The position numbers and the translations under genes were made by a program. From Clostridium acetobutylicum ATCC 824 (GTDB taxonomy: Bacteria > Bacillota > Clostridia > Clostridiales > Clostridiaceae), in NCBI RefSeq assembly GCF_000008765.1, contig NC_003030.1, positions 1,956,001-2,020,000 on the forward strand: 64,000 nucleotides of DNA, given 5' to 3'. This document shows, in pieces, positions 10,446 to 20,370 of this stretch. How positions within the stretch are numbered: the stretch's first letter is position 1; every line of letters begins with the position of its first letter. The notes beneath the pieces were generated by a model. The model was given only the letters and a program-made list of their open reading frames with translations. It made no database searches and was not told where the DNA came from.

Positions 10446-11990
10446 ATGAATAATACTAATAAATTAATAATTACTATAGTTTGTTTAGTTATTATAATAA
10501 CTATAGTTGAAATGTATATCAGAAGAAAATATGCTTGGGCTAAAATTTCTAAGGCCGAAGAAGATGCAAAGAAAATAAAAGAAGACGCAAAAAGAGAAGC
10601 CGAGACACTAAAAAAAGAGGCTACTTTGGAAGCTAAAGAAGAAGCACATAGGCTAAGATCAGATCTGGATAAAGAAACCAGAGAAAGAAGAAATGAAATT
10701 CAAAGACTTGAAAGAAGGAATCTTCAAAGAGAAGAGACCTTAGACAAAAAAAATGATTTGCTTGAAAAGAGAGAAAACGGTCTTAATGAACGTGAAAACT
10801 CAATACAAGAAAGGCAGAACACTATAGAACAGCTCTATAAAGAAGAACGAGAAAAGCTAGAACAGCTTTCCGGTTTGACTTCTGAAGAGGCAAAAAATTT
10901 ACTTTTAGAAGAAGTTAATAGAGAAATTAAACATGAAAAATCTATAATGATTAAAGAAGTAGAACAAAAAGCTAAAGAAGAAGCAGACAAAAAAGCAAGA
11001 GAAATTATTACGTATGCTATTCAAAGATGTGCAGCTGATCACGTTGCAGAATCAACAGTTTACGTTGTATCTCTTCCTAATGATGAAATGAAAGGTAGAA
11101 TAATAGGTAGAGAGGGTAGAAATATACGTGCAATTGAAACCCTTACCGGTGTGGATTTGATTATAGATGATACTCCAGAAGCTGTTATTTTATCAGGATT
11201 TGATCCAGTAAGAAGAGAAGTTGCTAAAGTTGCTCTTGAGAAGCTGATACTTGATGGAAGAATTCATCCTGCTAGAATTGAAGAAATGGTTGAGAAGGCA
11301 AAAAAAGAGGTTGAAAATAATATTAAAGAAGAAGGCGAACAGGCTACTTTCGAGACAGGTGTTCACGGTTTACATAGTGAGTTAACTAGACTTCTTGGAA
11401 GATTGAAGTATAGAACCAGTTATGGGCAAAATGTTTTAAAACATTCCATAGAGGTATCTTATCTTGCTGGCTTTATGGCTGCAGAGCTTGGAATTGATCC
11501 AACTTTTGCTAAAAGAGCTGGTCTCCTTCACGATATTGGTAAAGCAGTAGATCATGAAGTTGAAGGACCTCACGCTTTAATAGGTGCAGAAGTTTCTAAA
11601 AAATATCATGAACTTCCTCTTATTGTAAATGCAATAGGAGCTCATCATGGTGATGTAGAGCCACAATCATTAGAAGCTATTTTAGTTCAGGCAGCAGATG
11701 CCATATCAGCAGCTAGACCTGGAGCAAGACGTGAAACATTAGAAGCATACATTAAGAGATTAGAGAAATTAGAAGAAATAGCTAATTCTTATGAAGGTGT
11801 AGAGAAGTCATATGCCATTCAGGCTGGAAGAGAAATCAGGATTATGGTTAAACCAGAAACAGTTGACGATGCGGGTTCAATAGAGATGGCAAGAGGTATT
11901 GTTAAGAAGATTGAAGAACAATTGGAATACCCTGGTCAAATCAAAGTAAATGTTATTAGGGAAACTCGCGCAGTTGAATATGCAAAATAA
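10446..11990 (+). CDS. rny: Ribonuclease Y
   Basis: Membrane-anchored endoribonuclease that starts mRNA decay in many Firmicutes. The 514-residue protein has an N-terminal transmembrane helix (about residues 5-25), a long highly charged coiled coil to about residue 190, a KH domain with [18 protein letters not shown], and an HD domain with [12 protein letters not shown] as metal site. ATG 10446 follows AGGGGTG. It has its own promoter after the recA terminator and a downstream terminator, so it is probably monocistronic. Confidence 0.96.
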
Positions 11991-12013
11991 AACCAAAAAT
12001 TAGATTCAAATGG

Positions 12014-12055
12014 AAAATCCTTTCAATATAAAAATTGAAGGGATTTTTGTTTTTA
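12014..12055 (+). terminator. Terminator after rny
   Basis: AAAATCCTTTCAAT pairs with ATTGAAGGGATTTT across a short A-rich loop and runs into a T-tract. Confidence 0.8.
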
Positions 12056-12087
12056 AAAAGTTTTTTTATCTTTTCCATTTTTTTAGG

Positions 12088-12114
12088 AGGAATTTTTTAT
12101 TATATGTAGAATTA
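12088..12114 (+). promoter_or_regulatory. Sigma-H type promoter of spoVS
   Basis: AGGAATT (12088-12094), an 11-base spacer, then GTAGAATTA (12106-12114) fits the sigma-H consensus of AGGAwWW, 11-12 bases, RnnGAATww. B. subtilis spoVS is known to be sigma-H dependent, so site and gene agree. This is a consensus match, not measured. Confidence 0.65.
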
Positions 12115-12187
12115 TATACCTATACAAATAAAAAATATATAAATATAAAAAATTATACTATTTATTTACTAACTTAGGAGGGTTATT

Positions 12188-12448
12188 ATGGAAGTATTAA
12201 AAGTTTCAGCAAAATCAAATCCAAATTCTGTAGCAGGAGCTTTAGCAGGGGTTTTAAGAGAAAGAGGTGCTGCCGAAATACAAGCTATAGGAGCAGGAGC
12301 AATTAATCAAGCAATTAAGGCAATAGCAATAGCAAGGGGATTTGTTGCACCAAGTGGAATTGATCTTGTATGTATTCCAGCTTTCACTGACATTGACATA
12401 GATGGGGAGGAAAGAACAGCGATTAAACTTATAGTTCAACCTAGATAA
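12188..12448 (+). CDS. spoVS: Stage V sporulation protein S
   Basis: Small Alba-like protein (86 residues) needed for progression of sporulation. The sequence is near-identical in type to the SpoVS family, starting MEVLKVSAKSNPNSVAGALA and containing GAGAINQAIKAIAIARGF. ATG 12188 follows AGGAGGG by six bases. Flanking terminators and a sigma-H type promoter make it a single-gene unit. Molecular role is not established; nucleic-acid binding is inferred from the fold. Confidence 0.97.
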   Translation: MEVLKVSAKSNPNSVAGALAGVLRERGAAEIQAIGAGAINQAIKAIAIARGFVAPSGIDLVCIPAFTDIDIDGEERTAIKLIVQPR

Positions 12449-12463
12449 TAATTTAGATTTTTT

Positions 12464-12497
12464 AAAGAGACTTTGAATTTTATAAAGTCTCTTTTAT
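12464..12497 (+). terminator. Terminator after spoVS
   Basis: AAAGAGACTTT and AAAGTCTCTTT form an 11-bp stem followed by T-rich sequence. Confidence 0.8.
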
Positions 12498-12552
12498 TTA
12501 TGATAAAAATGTGTTAAATTATTCTTTGAAGATAATTTTTTGGAGGAATAAT

Positions 12553-13425
12553 ATGAAAAAAATTGACGTAAAAGCTATGATTGCACTTATGAGACCAAAA
12601 CAATGGACAAAAAATGTTTTTGTTTTTGCAGCAATTATATTTTCTAGAAGGTTTACAAATACAAACTTACTTTTAAATAATCTAATTATTTTTCTTGTAT
12701 TTTGTTTCACTTCTTCTAGTGTATACATTTTTAATGATATAATAGATGCAGATAAGGACAGACAACACCCAGACAAAAAGAATAGACCAATAGCTAGTGG
12801 AAAAGTTACAAAAACGCATGGAATAATTTTAGATATAGTAATTCTTTTATCACTTTCAATTATTACATATAGAATTGACATAAAAATACTTGCAGTAATT
12901 TTAATCTACGTTGTAATGAACATTTTCTACTCTTTTAAATTAAAAAATGTAGTAATAATAGATGTTATGATAATAACTGCTGGATTTGTTTTAAGGGTTG
13001 AAAGTGGAAGTATAATATCAAAAGTAGAATTATCTCCATGGCTCATCTTATGCACTATACTACTTTCTCTATTCTTAGCATTAAACAAAAGAAAAGGTGA
13101 AATAATAGCACTAAAAGAAAAAAGTACTACAACAAGAAAAATACTTAAGGAATATTCCATAGATTTAATCGACAAAATGCTTACTATAGTTACACCATCA
13201 ATATTAATTGCATACTGTTTATACAGCTTTAGTTCCGTGCAGGGTAAGAGTATGATGATTACAATTCCTTTTGTATTATATGGTATATTTAGATACCAAT
13301 ATTTAATGGAAAAAGAAAATGCAGGTGCAAAGCCAGAAGATGTTTTTATTAAAGATAAACCTTTTTTAATAAACGTTATTTGTTGGTGCATAACAGCAAT
13401 AGTAGTGCTTTATTTTAAAATATAA
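12553..13425 (+). CDS. UbiA-family prenyl/polyprenyl-phosphate transferase
   Basis: A 290-residue polytopic membrane protein of the UbiA superfamily. LMRPKQWTKNVFVFAAIIF at the N-terminus and the Asp-rich NDIIDADKDRQHP followed by KNRPIASG resemble decaprenyl-phosphate phosphoribosyltransferase-like members more than quinone-pathway enzymes. The substrate is therefore probably a polyprenyl phosphate, but this cannot be fixed from sequence. ATG 12553 follows TGGAGGA; the open frame from 12511 includes the terminator region and is not used. The next gene, an aminotransferase, starts 42 bases later and may be cotranscribed. Confidence 0.75.
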   Translation: MKKIDVKAMIALMRPKQWTKNVFVFAAIIFSRRFTNTNLLLNNLIIFLVFCFTSSSVYIFNDIIDADKDRQHPDKKNRPIASGKVTKTHGIILDIVILLSLSIITYRIDIKILAVILIYVVMNIFYSFKLKNVVIIDVMIITAGFVLRVESGSIISKVELSPWLILCTILLSLFLALNKRKGEIIALKEKSTTTRKILKEYSIDLIDKMLTIVTPSILIAYCLYSFSSVQGKSMMITIPFVLYGIFRYQYLMEKENAGAKPEDVFIKDKPFLINVICWCITAIVVLYFKI

Positions 13426-13467
13426 GTTTATAATTAAAAATATAAATGAGTTTGGAGGAAATAATAA

Positions 13468-14664
13468 ATGAATTTTTCTAAGAAAGCCGGACAAATAGCA
13501 GCTTCCATAACATTAGAGATAACCGCAAAGGCTGATGAAATGAAAGCAAATGGAATAAATGTAATAGGATTTGGTGCTGGACAGCCAGATTTTAATACCC
13601 CAAAAAATATAAGAGATGCAGCTATATATGCTATAGAAAATGGGTATACTAAATATACACCTGTTTCAGGAATCAAGGAACTAAAAATGGCTATATGCGA
13701 TAAATTTAAAAGAGATAATAATTTAAACTATTCTTTATCTAATATTATAGTTTCAACTGGAGCTAAACAATGCTTATCAGATACATTTTCAGCATTATTA
13801 AATCCAGGTGACGAGGTTATATTAAGTGCACCATATTGGGTAACCTATCCTGAACTAATAAAATTAAATGATGGTATTTCTGTAATTATAAATACTACAG
13901 AAGAAAATCACTTTAAACTATCAGTTGATGACTTAGAAAATGCGTATACAAGTAAAACTAAAGCTATACTTATAAATAGCCCTTCAAATCCAACAGGAAC
14001 AGTATATACAGAAACTGAGCTTAAAGCTATAGCTGAGTTTGCAAAAGAAAAGGATTTATTCATTATCTCTGATGAAATATATGAAAAATTAATCTATGAT
14101 GGTGAGAGACATGTAAGTATAGCTAGTTTAAGCCAGGATGCTTTTAATAGAACAGTTGTTATAAATGGTATGTCTAAGTCCTACGCTATGACAGGATGGA
14201 GATTAGGCTATGCTGCTTCAGGATCATCTGAATTTATAAAACTAATGTCCCATATACAAGCTCATACTACATCAAATGCAAATTCTATAACTCAATATGC
14301 AAGCGTAGAGGCGTTAAATGGACGCCAAGAAGAATTACATTCAATGGTAACTGAATTTGAAAAAAGAAGAACTTATATGTCTAAAAGAGTTAACAACATA
14401 ACTGGAATACACTGCTTGTTGCCAAAGGGCGCTTTTTACGTGATGATGAATATAAGCAATCTTTTTGGGAAAGAAATAAATGGAGTAAAAATAAATAATT
14501 CTGTAGATTTTTCAAAAGAACTTCTTAGCGAAAATAAAGTTGCTGTGGTTCCTGGTACAGGTTTTGGGAATGACAACTATGTAAGATTATCCTATGCAAC
14601 ATCAATGGACAATATAGTTAAAGGACTTGATGAAATAGAGAACTTCATAGGAAAATTACGCTAA
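13468..14664 (+). CDS. Pyridoxal-phosphate aspartate aminotransferase (class I)
   Basis: Converts aspartate and 2-oxoglutarate to oxaloacetate and glutamate, or a related amino-transfer. The 398-residue product is a full-length class I/II aminotransferase: GAGQPDF near the start, SNPTGTVY cofactor segment, SDEIYEKLIYD, and PLP-lysine motif GMSKSYAMTGWRLGY. ATG 13468 has TTGGAGGA upstream. The Bacillus-type AspB subfamily is the best fit; a role in methionine or aromatic amino acid transamination cannot be excluded. Confidence 0.88.
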   Translation: MNFSKKAGQIAASITLEITAKADEMKANGINVIGFGAGQPDFNTPKNIRDAAIYAIENGYTKYTPVSGIKELKMAICDKFKRDNNLNYSLSNIIVSTGAKQCLSDTFSALLNPGDEVILSAPYWVTYPELIKLNDGISVIINTTEENHFKLSVDDLENAYTSKTKAILINSPSNPTGTVYTETELKAIAEFAKEKDLFIISDEIYEKLIYDGERHVSIASLSQDAFNRTVVINGMSKSYAMTGWRLGYAASGSSEFIKLMSHIQAHTTSNANSITQYASVEALNGRQEELHSMVTEFEKRRTYMSKRVNNITGIHCLLPKGAFYVMMNISNLFGKEINGVKINNSVDFSKELLSENKVAVVPGTGFGNDNYVRLSYATSMDNIVKGLDEIENFIGKLR

Positions 14665-14707
14665 AAGAAGCTTATATGCTTTGATTTTTAAATAAATGGT
14701 ATTTTTC

Positions 14708-14761
14708 TTGAACATGCTATTAATTTATGTTATACTGTAAAAAGCTTGTTATGAGCTTTTT
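14708..14761 (+). promoter_or_regulatory. ptsH promoter and start-site hairpin
   Basis: TTGAAC (14708-14713) and TATACT (14731-14736) with a 17-base spacer form a sigma-A promoter. AAAAAGCT and AGCTTTTT (14739-14761) make an 8-bp hairpin around the expected start of the transcript. Confidence 0.7.
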
Positions 14762-14791
14762 ATAGTAATATTAATTTTAGAGGTGATTTGT

Positions 14792-15052
14792 ATGGTAACT
14801 AAAAGCGTTGTTGTTAAAAGTTCAACTGGTTTACATGCTAGACCAGCAACTTTACTTGTAAAAAAAGCATCAGGTTTCAAATCAGATGTAACTATGGAAT
14901 TCAATGGTAAAAAAGCTAATGCAAAAAGTCTTATAGGTGTTTTATCATTAGGAGTTTCAAAAGATAGTAATATTAAGTTAATCGTTTCCGGTGATGATGA
15001 AGCTTTAGCAGCTGAGGAAATAGTTAAATTAATCGAATCTTTAGATGAGTAA
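14792..15052 (+). CDS. ptsH: Phosphocarrier protein HPr
   Basis: Cytoplasmic phosphocarrier of the sugar phosphotransferase system. The 86-residue protein has the active-site His15 in STGLHARPA and the regulatory Ser46 in NAKSLIGVLSLG, the site used by HPr kinase in Gram-positive catabolite control. ATG 14792 follows AGAGGTGA at a good spacing; an in-frame upstream TTG is not supported. It has its own promoter and terminator and ptsI is not adjacent. Confidence 0.95.
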   Translation: MVTKSVVVKSSTGLHARPATLLVKKASGFKSDVTMEFNGKKANAKSLIGVLSLGVSKDSNIKLIVSGDDEALAAEEIVKLIESLDE

Positions 15053-15062
15053 AAAATCAACT

Positions 15063-15099
15063 AAAAAACAATGAAATTTAATTTTCATTGTTTTTTTTA
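15063..15099 (+). terminator. Terminator after ptsH
   Basis: AAAAAACAATGAAA and TTTCATTGTTTTTT form a long AT-rich stem ending in a T-tract. Confidence 0.85.
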
Positions 15100-15225
15100 T
15101 TTATTCTAGCTCAAAATTATCATATAGAATCGATAAACACGAACAAAAATATTATATTTACCTAAAATATATGTTATAATATAAACGAATTTAATAAACC
15201 TAATATTTATGTACGGAGGTATAGT

Positions 15226-16656
15226 ATGAGAAATACTTATGAAACACCACTTAATACAAGATATGCATCTAAAGAAATGAGTTATCTTTTTTCTGATGAT
15301 ATGAAATTTAGAACATGGAGAAAACTTTGGGTTGCTCTAGCAGAAAGTGAAATGGAATTAGGACTTAATATAACTAATGAGCAGATTAACGAATTAAAAG
15401 CTCATATTGATGATATAAACTACGACGTTGCACAAGAACGAGAAAAAATAGTAAGACATGATGTAATGAGTCATGTATATGCTTATGGCGTTCAATGTCC
15501 ATCAGCAAAGGGTATAATACATTTAGGTGCTACATCCTGCTATGTTGGAGATAATGCTGATATTATCATAATGAAGGAAGCCCTTATACTTATAAGAAAA
15601 AAACTTCTTAATACAATACACCATTTAAGCAAATTTGCTTTAAACTATAAATCTCTTCCTACACTTGGATTCACTCACCTTCAACCTGCTCAGCTTACTA
15701 CTGTGGGTAAAAGAGCAACCTTATGGATACAAGATTTAATGATAGATTTAGAAAATCTTGATTTTGTAATAGAAAATTTAAAATTAAGAGGTGTTAAAGG
15801 TACAACAGGAACTCAAGCAAGTTTTATGGACCTTTTTAATGGAGACCAGGAAAAAATTAAAACCCTTGAGAAAAAAGTAGTTGAAAAAATGAACTTTAAA
15901 TCGGCATATGATGTAACGGGTCAAACTTATCCTAGAAAAATAGATTCTATAGTACTAAATACACTTTCAGAGATTGCTCAAAGTGCTTATAAGTTCAGTA
16001 ATGACTTGAGAATACTTCAAAATATGAAAGAGATGGAGGAGCCTTTTGAAAAAAATCAAATTGGATCTTCAGCAATGGCTTATAAGAGAAATCCTATGAG
16101 ATCTGAAAGAATAAGTGCTCTATCAAGATATATAATTGTAAATTCACTTAATCCTGCTATTACTGCGGCAACTCAATGGTTTGAAAGAACACTAGATGAT
16201 TCTGCAAACAAAAGAATTTCTGTAGCAGAAGCTTTCCTTGCGCTAGATGGTGTTTTGAATCTTTATATAAATGTATCGTCCAATATGGTAGTATATGAAA
16301 ATGTAATAACAGCTCATGTTAAGAGTGAACTTCCTTTTATGGCAACAGAAAATATTATGATGGAAGCTGTAAAAAAAGGTTGCGACAGGCAAGAACTTCA
16401 TGAAAGAATAAGAAAACATTCAATGGAAACAGCTAAAAGAATTAAAGCTGATGGATTACCAAATGATTTAATAGAAAGAATAAAGAAAGATTCTTATTTT
16501 AAATTGACAGAAAAAGAAATTGATGAAATAATAGATCCAAATAAATTTGTAGGTAGAGCCCCATATCAAGTAGAAGAATATATAATCAATTGTGTAAAGC
16601 CTATTTTAGTTAAGAATAAAGATATTGTAGGTATAGAAGTTAGTATTGATGTTTAA
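15226..16656 (+). CDS. purB: Adenylosuccinate lyase
   Basis: Catalyses two fumarate-releasing steps of purine synthesis (SAICAR to AICAR and adenylosuccinate to AMP). At 476 residues it is a full-length member of the fumarase/aspartase superfamily. The signature SSAMAYKRNPMRSER is present, with the general-acid region HLGATSCYVGDN and FTHLQPAQ. ATG 15226 follows ACGGAGGT. It is not near other purine genes. The longer, ~475-residue form resembles the type found in clostridia and eukaryotes. Confidence 0.95.
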   Translation: MRNTYETPLNTRYASKEMSYLFSDDMKFRTWRKLWVALAESEMELGLNITNEQINELKAHIDDINYDVAQEREKIVRHDVMSHVYAYGVQCPSAKGIIHLGATSCYVGDNADIIIMKEALILIRKKLLNTIHHLSKFALNYKSLPTLGFTHLQPAQLTTVGKRATLWIQDLMIDLENLDFVIENLKLRGVKGTTGTQASFMDLFNGDQEKIKTLEKKVVEKMNFKSAYDVTGQTYPRKIDSIVLNTLSEIAQSAYKFSNDLRILQNMKEMEEPFEKNQIGSSAMAYKRNPMRSERISALSRYIIVNSLNPAITAATQWFERTLDDSANKRISVAEAFLALDGVLNLYINVSSNMVVYENVITAHVKSELPFMATENIMMEAVKKGCDRQELHERIRKHSMETAKRIKADGLPNDLIERIKKDSYFKLTEKEIDEIIDPNKFVGRAPYQVEEYIINCVKPILVKNKDIVGIEVSIDV

Positions 16657-16738
16657 AATATTTACACATCATTGGTAAAAGTATATAATAAATTAGGAGA
16701 AATATTTTCCCAAATTATTATATGCAAAGGGTGACTAT

Positions 16739-17584
16739 ATGTTTAAACAAAAAAAAATTATTTTTATTGCTATTATAGTTATTTTTATTTTTTCTGGTTG
16801 CTCAAGTTTGCAAGATAAATCCAAGAATCAAGTAAAATCCAAAAACTTAACTTCTTCAACTAAGAAAAAAGTTAAAAAAGCAAAGGAACCACCTAAACCC
16901 AAAGTTTTTAAGTTAGGTTCTAGCGGAAGCGATGTAAAAAGCATTCAAGACAAACTTAATAATTATGGCTATGCTATTACGGCCGATGGAAAATTTGGTC
17001 CTTCAACTGATTGGGCTGTAAGAGACTTTCAATATAAACATAATATAGCTATGGATGGAAGCGTTTCTGATCAAACAATGAATTTACTAAATCAAACGCC
17101 AACTGACGCAACTAGAGTAAATTCCGTTATTCAGCCAGATCCTAACCCAGATGTACAATCACTAAAAGCTGCAGCAGAAAATTTAGCTAATTCTAATGAT
17201 ACACCTACTTATACCAAGTTCTTTATAATTACATCGCTAAAAGAGCAGAGGGTATATGTGTTTAACGGTGATCCTCACAACTGGAAGTTAATAAATACCT
17301 TTCAGTGTACTTCAGGAGCATCTGATACGCCTACTATAACAGGTCGTTTCTATGTTCAAGGTAAAGGTTTAGCCTTTAAAACAAGTAACGATGTAATTTG
17401 TAAGTACTACACTCAAATTCAAGGAAATTATTTATTTCATAGTATACTCTTTGATAAAAATGGAAATGTAGTAGATGGAACTTTAGGTGCTTCACTTTCT
17501 CATGGCTGTATTCGACTAGCTGTGCAAAATGCAAAATATATATATGATACATTACCAATGGGAACAGGAATATGGATATACTAA
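16739..17584 (+). CDS. L,D-transpeptidase lipoprotein with peptidoglycan-binding domain
   Basis: Predicted cell-envelope enzyme that forms or modifies 3-3 peptide cross-links. The 281-residue product has a lipoprotein signal peptide with lipobox FSGC (Cys21), a Lys-rich linker, a PG_binding_1 domain (LGSSGSDVKSIQDKLNNYGY, about residues 58-115), and a C-terminal YkuD domain with catalytic HGCIRL near residue 260. ATG 16739 follows AAGGGTGA. It stands alone between purB and clpS. Whether it acts in growth or in spore cortex synthesis cannot be told here. Confidence 0.88.
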   Translation: MFKQKKIIFIAIIVIFIFSGCSSLQDKSKNQVKSKNLTSSTKKKVKKAKEPPKPKVFKLGSSGSDVKSIQDKLNNYGYAITADGKFGPSTDWAVRDFQYKHNIAMDGSVSDQTMNLLNQTPTDATRVNSVIQPDPNPDVQSLKAAAENLANSNDTPTYTKFFIITSLKEQRVYVFNGDPHNWKLINTFQCTSGASDTPTITGRFYVQGKGLAFKTSNDVICKYYTQIQGNYLFHSILFDKNGNVVDGTLGASLSHGCIRLAVQNAKYIYDTLPMGTGIWIY

Positions 17585-17629
17585 AACAAATAAGATGCAT
17601 ATCTTTAAGTATGTATCTTATTTGTTTTT
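17584..17629 (+). terminator. Terminator after the L,D-transpeptidase
   Basis: AACAAATAAGATGCATA pairs with TATGTATCTTATTTGTT (one mismatch or wobble) and is followed by a T-run. Confidence 0.85.
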
Positions 17630-17729
17630 AATTTATTTTTCAATATTAATTGGGGTAATAAGATGGTATAATATATATAGTAAAAGTAGGTTAAAATAAT
17701 AATTTGATCGATAATTGGAGTTGTGTATT

Positions 17730-18035
17730 ATGTCTTTAAAAACTTCTTTTGATGAAAATATAAAACAAAAACATAAAATTGAAAAACCCAAAATGTATAA
17801 AGTAATACTACATAATGACGATTATACTACAATGGAGTTTGTAATTGAAATCCTCATCAATGTATTCAATAAAGTCCCTGCCAATGCAGTTAAGATAACT
17901 TTTGATGTACACAAAAATGGAATAGGAATAGCAGGAGTTTATCCATATGATATTGCGGCAACAAAAATAAATGAGGTTAAGAAATTAGCTTACAAGAATG
18001 GATATCCATTGAAATTGACTATGGGGGAGGTATAG
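17730..18035 (+). CDS. clpS: ATP-dependent Clp protease adaptor ClpS
   Basis: Adaptor that delivers N-degron substrates to ClpA. The 101-residue protein has a disordered N-terminus of about 25 residues and the conserved core YKVILHNDDYTTMEFVIEIL, where the Asn-Asp pair binds the N-terminal residue of the substrate. ATG 17730 is preceded by TTGGAG; the upstream in-frame start at 17715 overlaps that site. It ends three bases before the clpA start, so the two are translationally coupled. Confidence 0.93.
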   Translation: MSLKTSFDENIKQKHKIEKPKMYKVILHNDDYTTMEFVIEILINVFNKVPANAVKITFDVHKNGIGIAGVYPYDIAATKINEVKKLAYKNGYPLKLTMGEV

Positions 18036-18038
18036 AAC

Positions 18039-20291
18039 TTGAAATTAGATGAGATTGTAAATGAAATTATTACAGCAGCATATAGTGAAGCAAAATTTGA
18101 TATGCATAAATATTTTACACCTGAACATATTTTATATGCTTCGCTATTTTATAATGATGGAATAAATATAATAAAAAACACAGGCGGTTCTGTTGAGGGT
18201 TTAAAGAAGCAGCTAGAAAAATATTTTATGAAAAATGTTGAGAAACTAGAATCAGGAGATCCAACTCAAACTGTTGGTGTTGAAAATATAATAAATCAAG
18301 CAGCTAATCATGTTTTAACTAGCGGAAAGGACTACGTAACTATAGGTGATATATATGTAGCCATTTATGACGATAATGCATCCTTTGGAAGCTATTATTT
18401 AAAGCAACAGGGTATTACTAGGCTTAAGCTTTTGAATTATATTACACATGGAATATCAGCTGTAAACGATAGTGATGAGGATGATATAGAGCCTTTGCCA
18501 GAAAATGAATACTTATTTGATGATTATCACGAAGATGAAGTTTGTGCTATTGATAAATATACAGAGGATATTACTGAAAAGGCAAAAAATGGCCTTATAG
18601 ATCCACTAATAGGAAGAGAAGATATACTAAAAAAGACACTTCAAGTTCTGTGTAGAAGGAGAAAAAATAATCCTATTCATGTAGGAGAACCTGGAGTTGG
18701 AAAAACAGCTATAACTGAAGGACTTGCAACTTTAATAGCTGAAGATAAGGTACCGACTGTTTTAAAGGGAAGTAAGATTTATACATTAAACATGGGAACA
18801 ATGGTTGCTGGAACAAAATATAGGGGCGACTTTGAAGAAAGAATAAAAAATGTATTAAATGAAATTTCAAAATGTGAAAAACCAATAGTATATATTGATG
18901 AAATTCACACCATCATAGGTGCTGGTGCTGTATCTGGCGGAACAGTTGATGCAGCTAATATATTAAAGCCATACTTTACAGATGGAAAAATAAAATTTAT
19001 AGGATCAACTACCTATGATGAATATAAGAAAATATTTGATAAAGATAGAGCATTGTCTAGAAGATTTCAAAAAATAGATGTAGGGGAACCAACAATTAAT
19101 GAAACCTATGACATACTTATGGGGATAAAAACCAGATATGAACAGTTTCATAATGTACACTACACCAATGCTTCACTTAAAGCTGCAGCCGCTCTTTCAG
19201 CAAAATGCATAAATGATAGATTTTTACCCGACAAGGCAATAGATGTAATTGATGAGTGTGGTGCATTTGCTGAAATGAATAGGAAAGATACTGAGAAGGT
19301 TTATATAAATGTGAAAGATGTAGAAAATGTAATTTCATCTATATCAGGCATACCAGTAAAAGACTTATCCAAAACACAAATAGAAAAGCTTAAAAATCTA
19401 AAAAAGAATCTGAAAAGCAAAATATTTGGTCAAGACAAAGCTTTAGAGTCTATAGTCCAATCAATAAAAAGATCAAGTGCTGGTTTTAACGATGAGAATA
19501 AGCCAGTAGCAAGTTTTCTTTTTGTAGGTCCTACTGGTGTTGGTAAAACAGAAATATCAAAACAATTAGCAGAAGCTTTGAATATAAAGCTAATAAGATT
19601 TGATATGAGTGAATATCAGGAAAAACACACTGTAGCGAGATTAATAGGATCTCCTCCGGGTTATGTAGGATATGAAGAGGGAGGACTTTTAACAGATGCA
19701 GTTAGAAAAAACCCATATTGCATACTACTTCTTGATGAAATTGAAAAAGCTCACTCTGATATTTTAAATGTACTTCTTCAAGTTATGGATTATGCTACTC
19801 TAACAGATAACAGTGGAAAGAAAGCTGATTTTAGAAATATTATACTCATAATGACCTCTAATGCAGGAGCTTCAGAGGTAGGTAAAAATAAAGTTGGTTT
19901 TGGTAATAGAGTAGTTGGTGAGGATAATATCGATAAAGAGGTTTCTAAAATATTCTCTCCTGAATTTAGAAATAGACTTGATGATATAATAATATTCAAT
20001 AAAATGGATGAGGATATGGCTATACGTGTTGCTAAAAGATCCCTGGATGAATTCCAGCAGAAGCTAAATAAAAAGCATATAAAAATTAAAGTTACTGATG
20101 AATGCTATAAATGGATTGCGTCTAAGGGATTAAACTCAAATTACGGTGCAAGAGAAATCCTAAGAGTGATACAAGAAAAAATTAAACCTTATTTTATAGA
20201 TGAGGTTCTTTTCGGAAATCTCACTAAAGGAGGAGAAACATTAATAGACGTAAAAGATAATAACATAAAATTTGAAAGTATAGATAAGTAA
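18039..20291 (+). CDS. clpA: ATP-dependent Clp protease ATPase subunit ClpA
   Basis: AAA+ unfoldase feeding the ClpP peptidase. The 750-residue product has an N-terminal Clp_N domain (about residues 1-140), a first AAA+ module with GEPGVGKTAI and YIDEIHTIIGAGA, and a second with GPTGVGKTEI and LLDEIEKAH, plus the C-terminal ClpB_D2-small domain. There is no long middle coiled-coil, and clpS is directly upstream, so it is ClpA rather than ClpC or ClpB. It starts at TTG 18039 with GGGGGAGG at 18023-18030. Confidence 0.95.
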   Translation: MKLDEIVNEIITAAYSEAKFDMHKYFTPEHILYASLFYNDGINIIKNTGGSVEGLKKQLEKYFMKNVEKLESGDPTQTVGVENIINQAANHVLTSGKDYVTIGDIYVAIYDDNASFGSYYLKQQGITRLKLLNYITHGISAVNDSDEDDIEPLPENEYLFDDYHEDEVCAIDKYTEDITEKAKNGLIDPLIGREDILKKTLQVLCRRRKNNPIHVGEPGVGKTAITEGLATLIAEDKVPTVLKGSKIYTLNMGTMVAGTKYRGDFEERIKNVLNEISKCEKPIVYIDEIHTIIGAGAVSGGTVDAANILKPYFTDGKIKFIGSTTYDEYKKIFDKDRALSRRFQKIDVGEPTINETYDILMGIKTRYEQFHNVHYTNASLKAAAALSAKCINDRFLPDKAIDVIDECGAFAEMNRKDTEKVYINVKDVENVISSISGIPVKDLSKTQIEKLKNLKKNLKSKIFGQDKALESIVQSIKRSSAGFNDENKPVASFLFVGPTGVGKTEISKQLAEALNIKLIRFDMSEYQEKHTVARLIGSPPGYVGYEEGGLLTDAVRKNPYCILLLDEIEKAHSDILNVLLQVMDYATLTDNSGKKADFRNIILIMTSNAGASEVGKNKVGFGNRVVGEDNIDKEVSKIFSPEFRNRLDDIIIFNKMDEDMAIRVAKRSLDEFQQKLNKKHIKIKVTDECYKWIASKGLNSNYGAREILRVIQEKIKPYFIDEVLFGNLTKGGETLIDVKDNNIKFESIDK

Positions 20292-20307
20292 GCAGATTTT
20301 CTAAGCG

Positions 20308-20336
20308 TTGACAATTAAAAAGAATTGTACTATAGT
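20308..20336 (+). promoter_or_regulatory. Promoter of the metA leader
   Basis: TTGACA (20308-20313) and TATAGT (20331-20336) with a 17-base spacer lie just upstream of the riboswitch. An overlapping TATAAT at 20336-20341 would need a 22-base spacer. Confidence 0.75.
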
Positions 20337-20370
20337 ATAATTACTATTTAGTGATAAAATTTCATATTAT

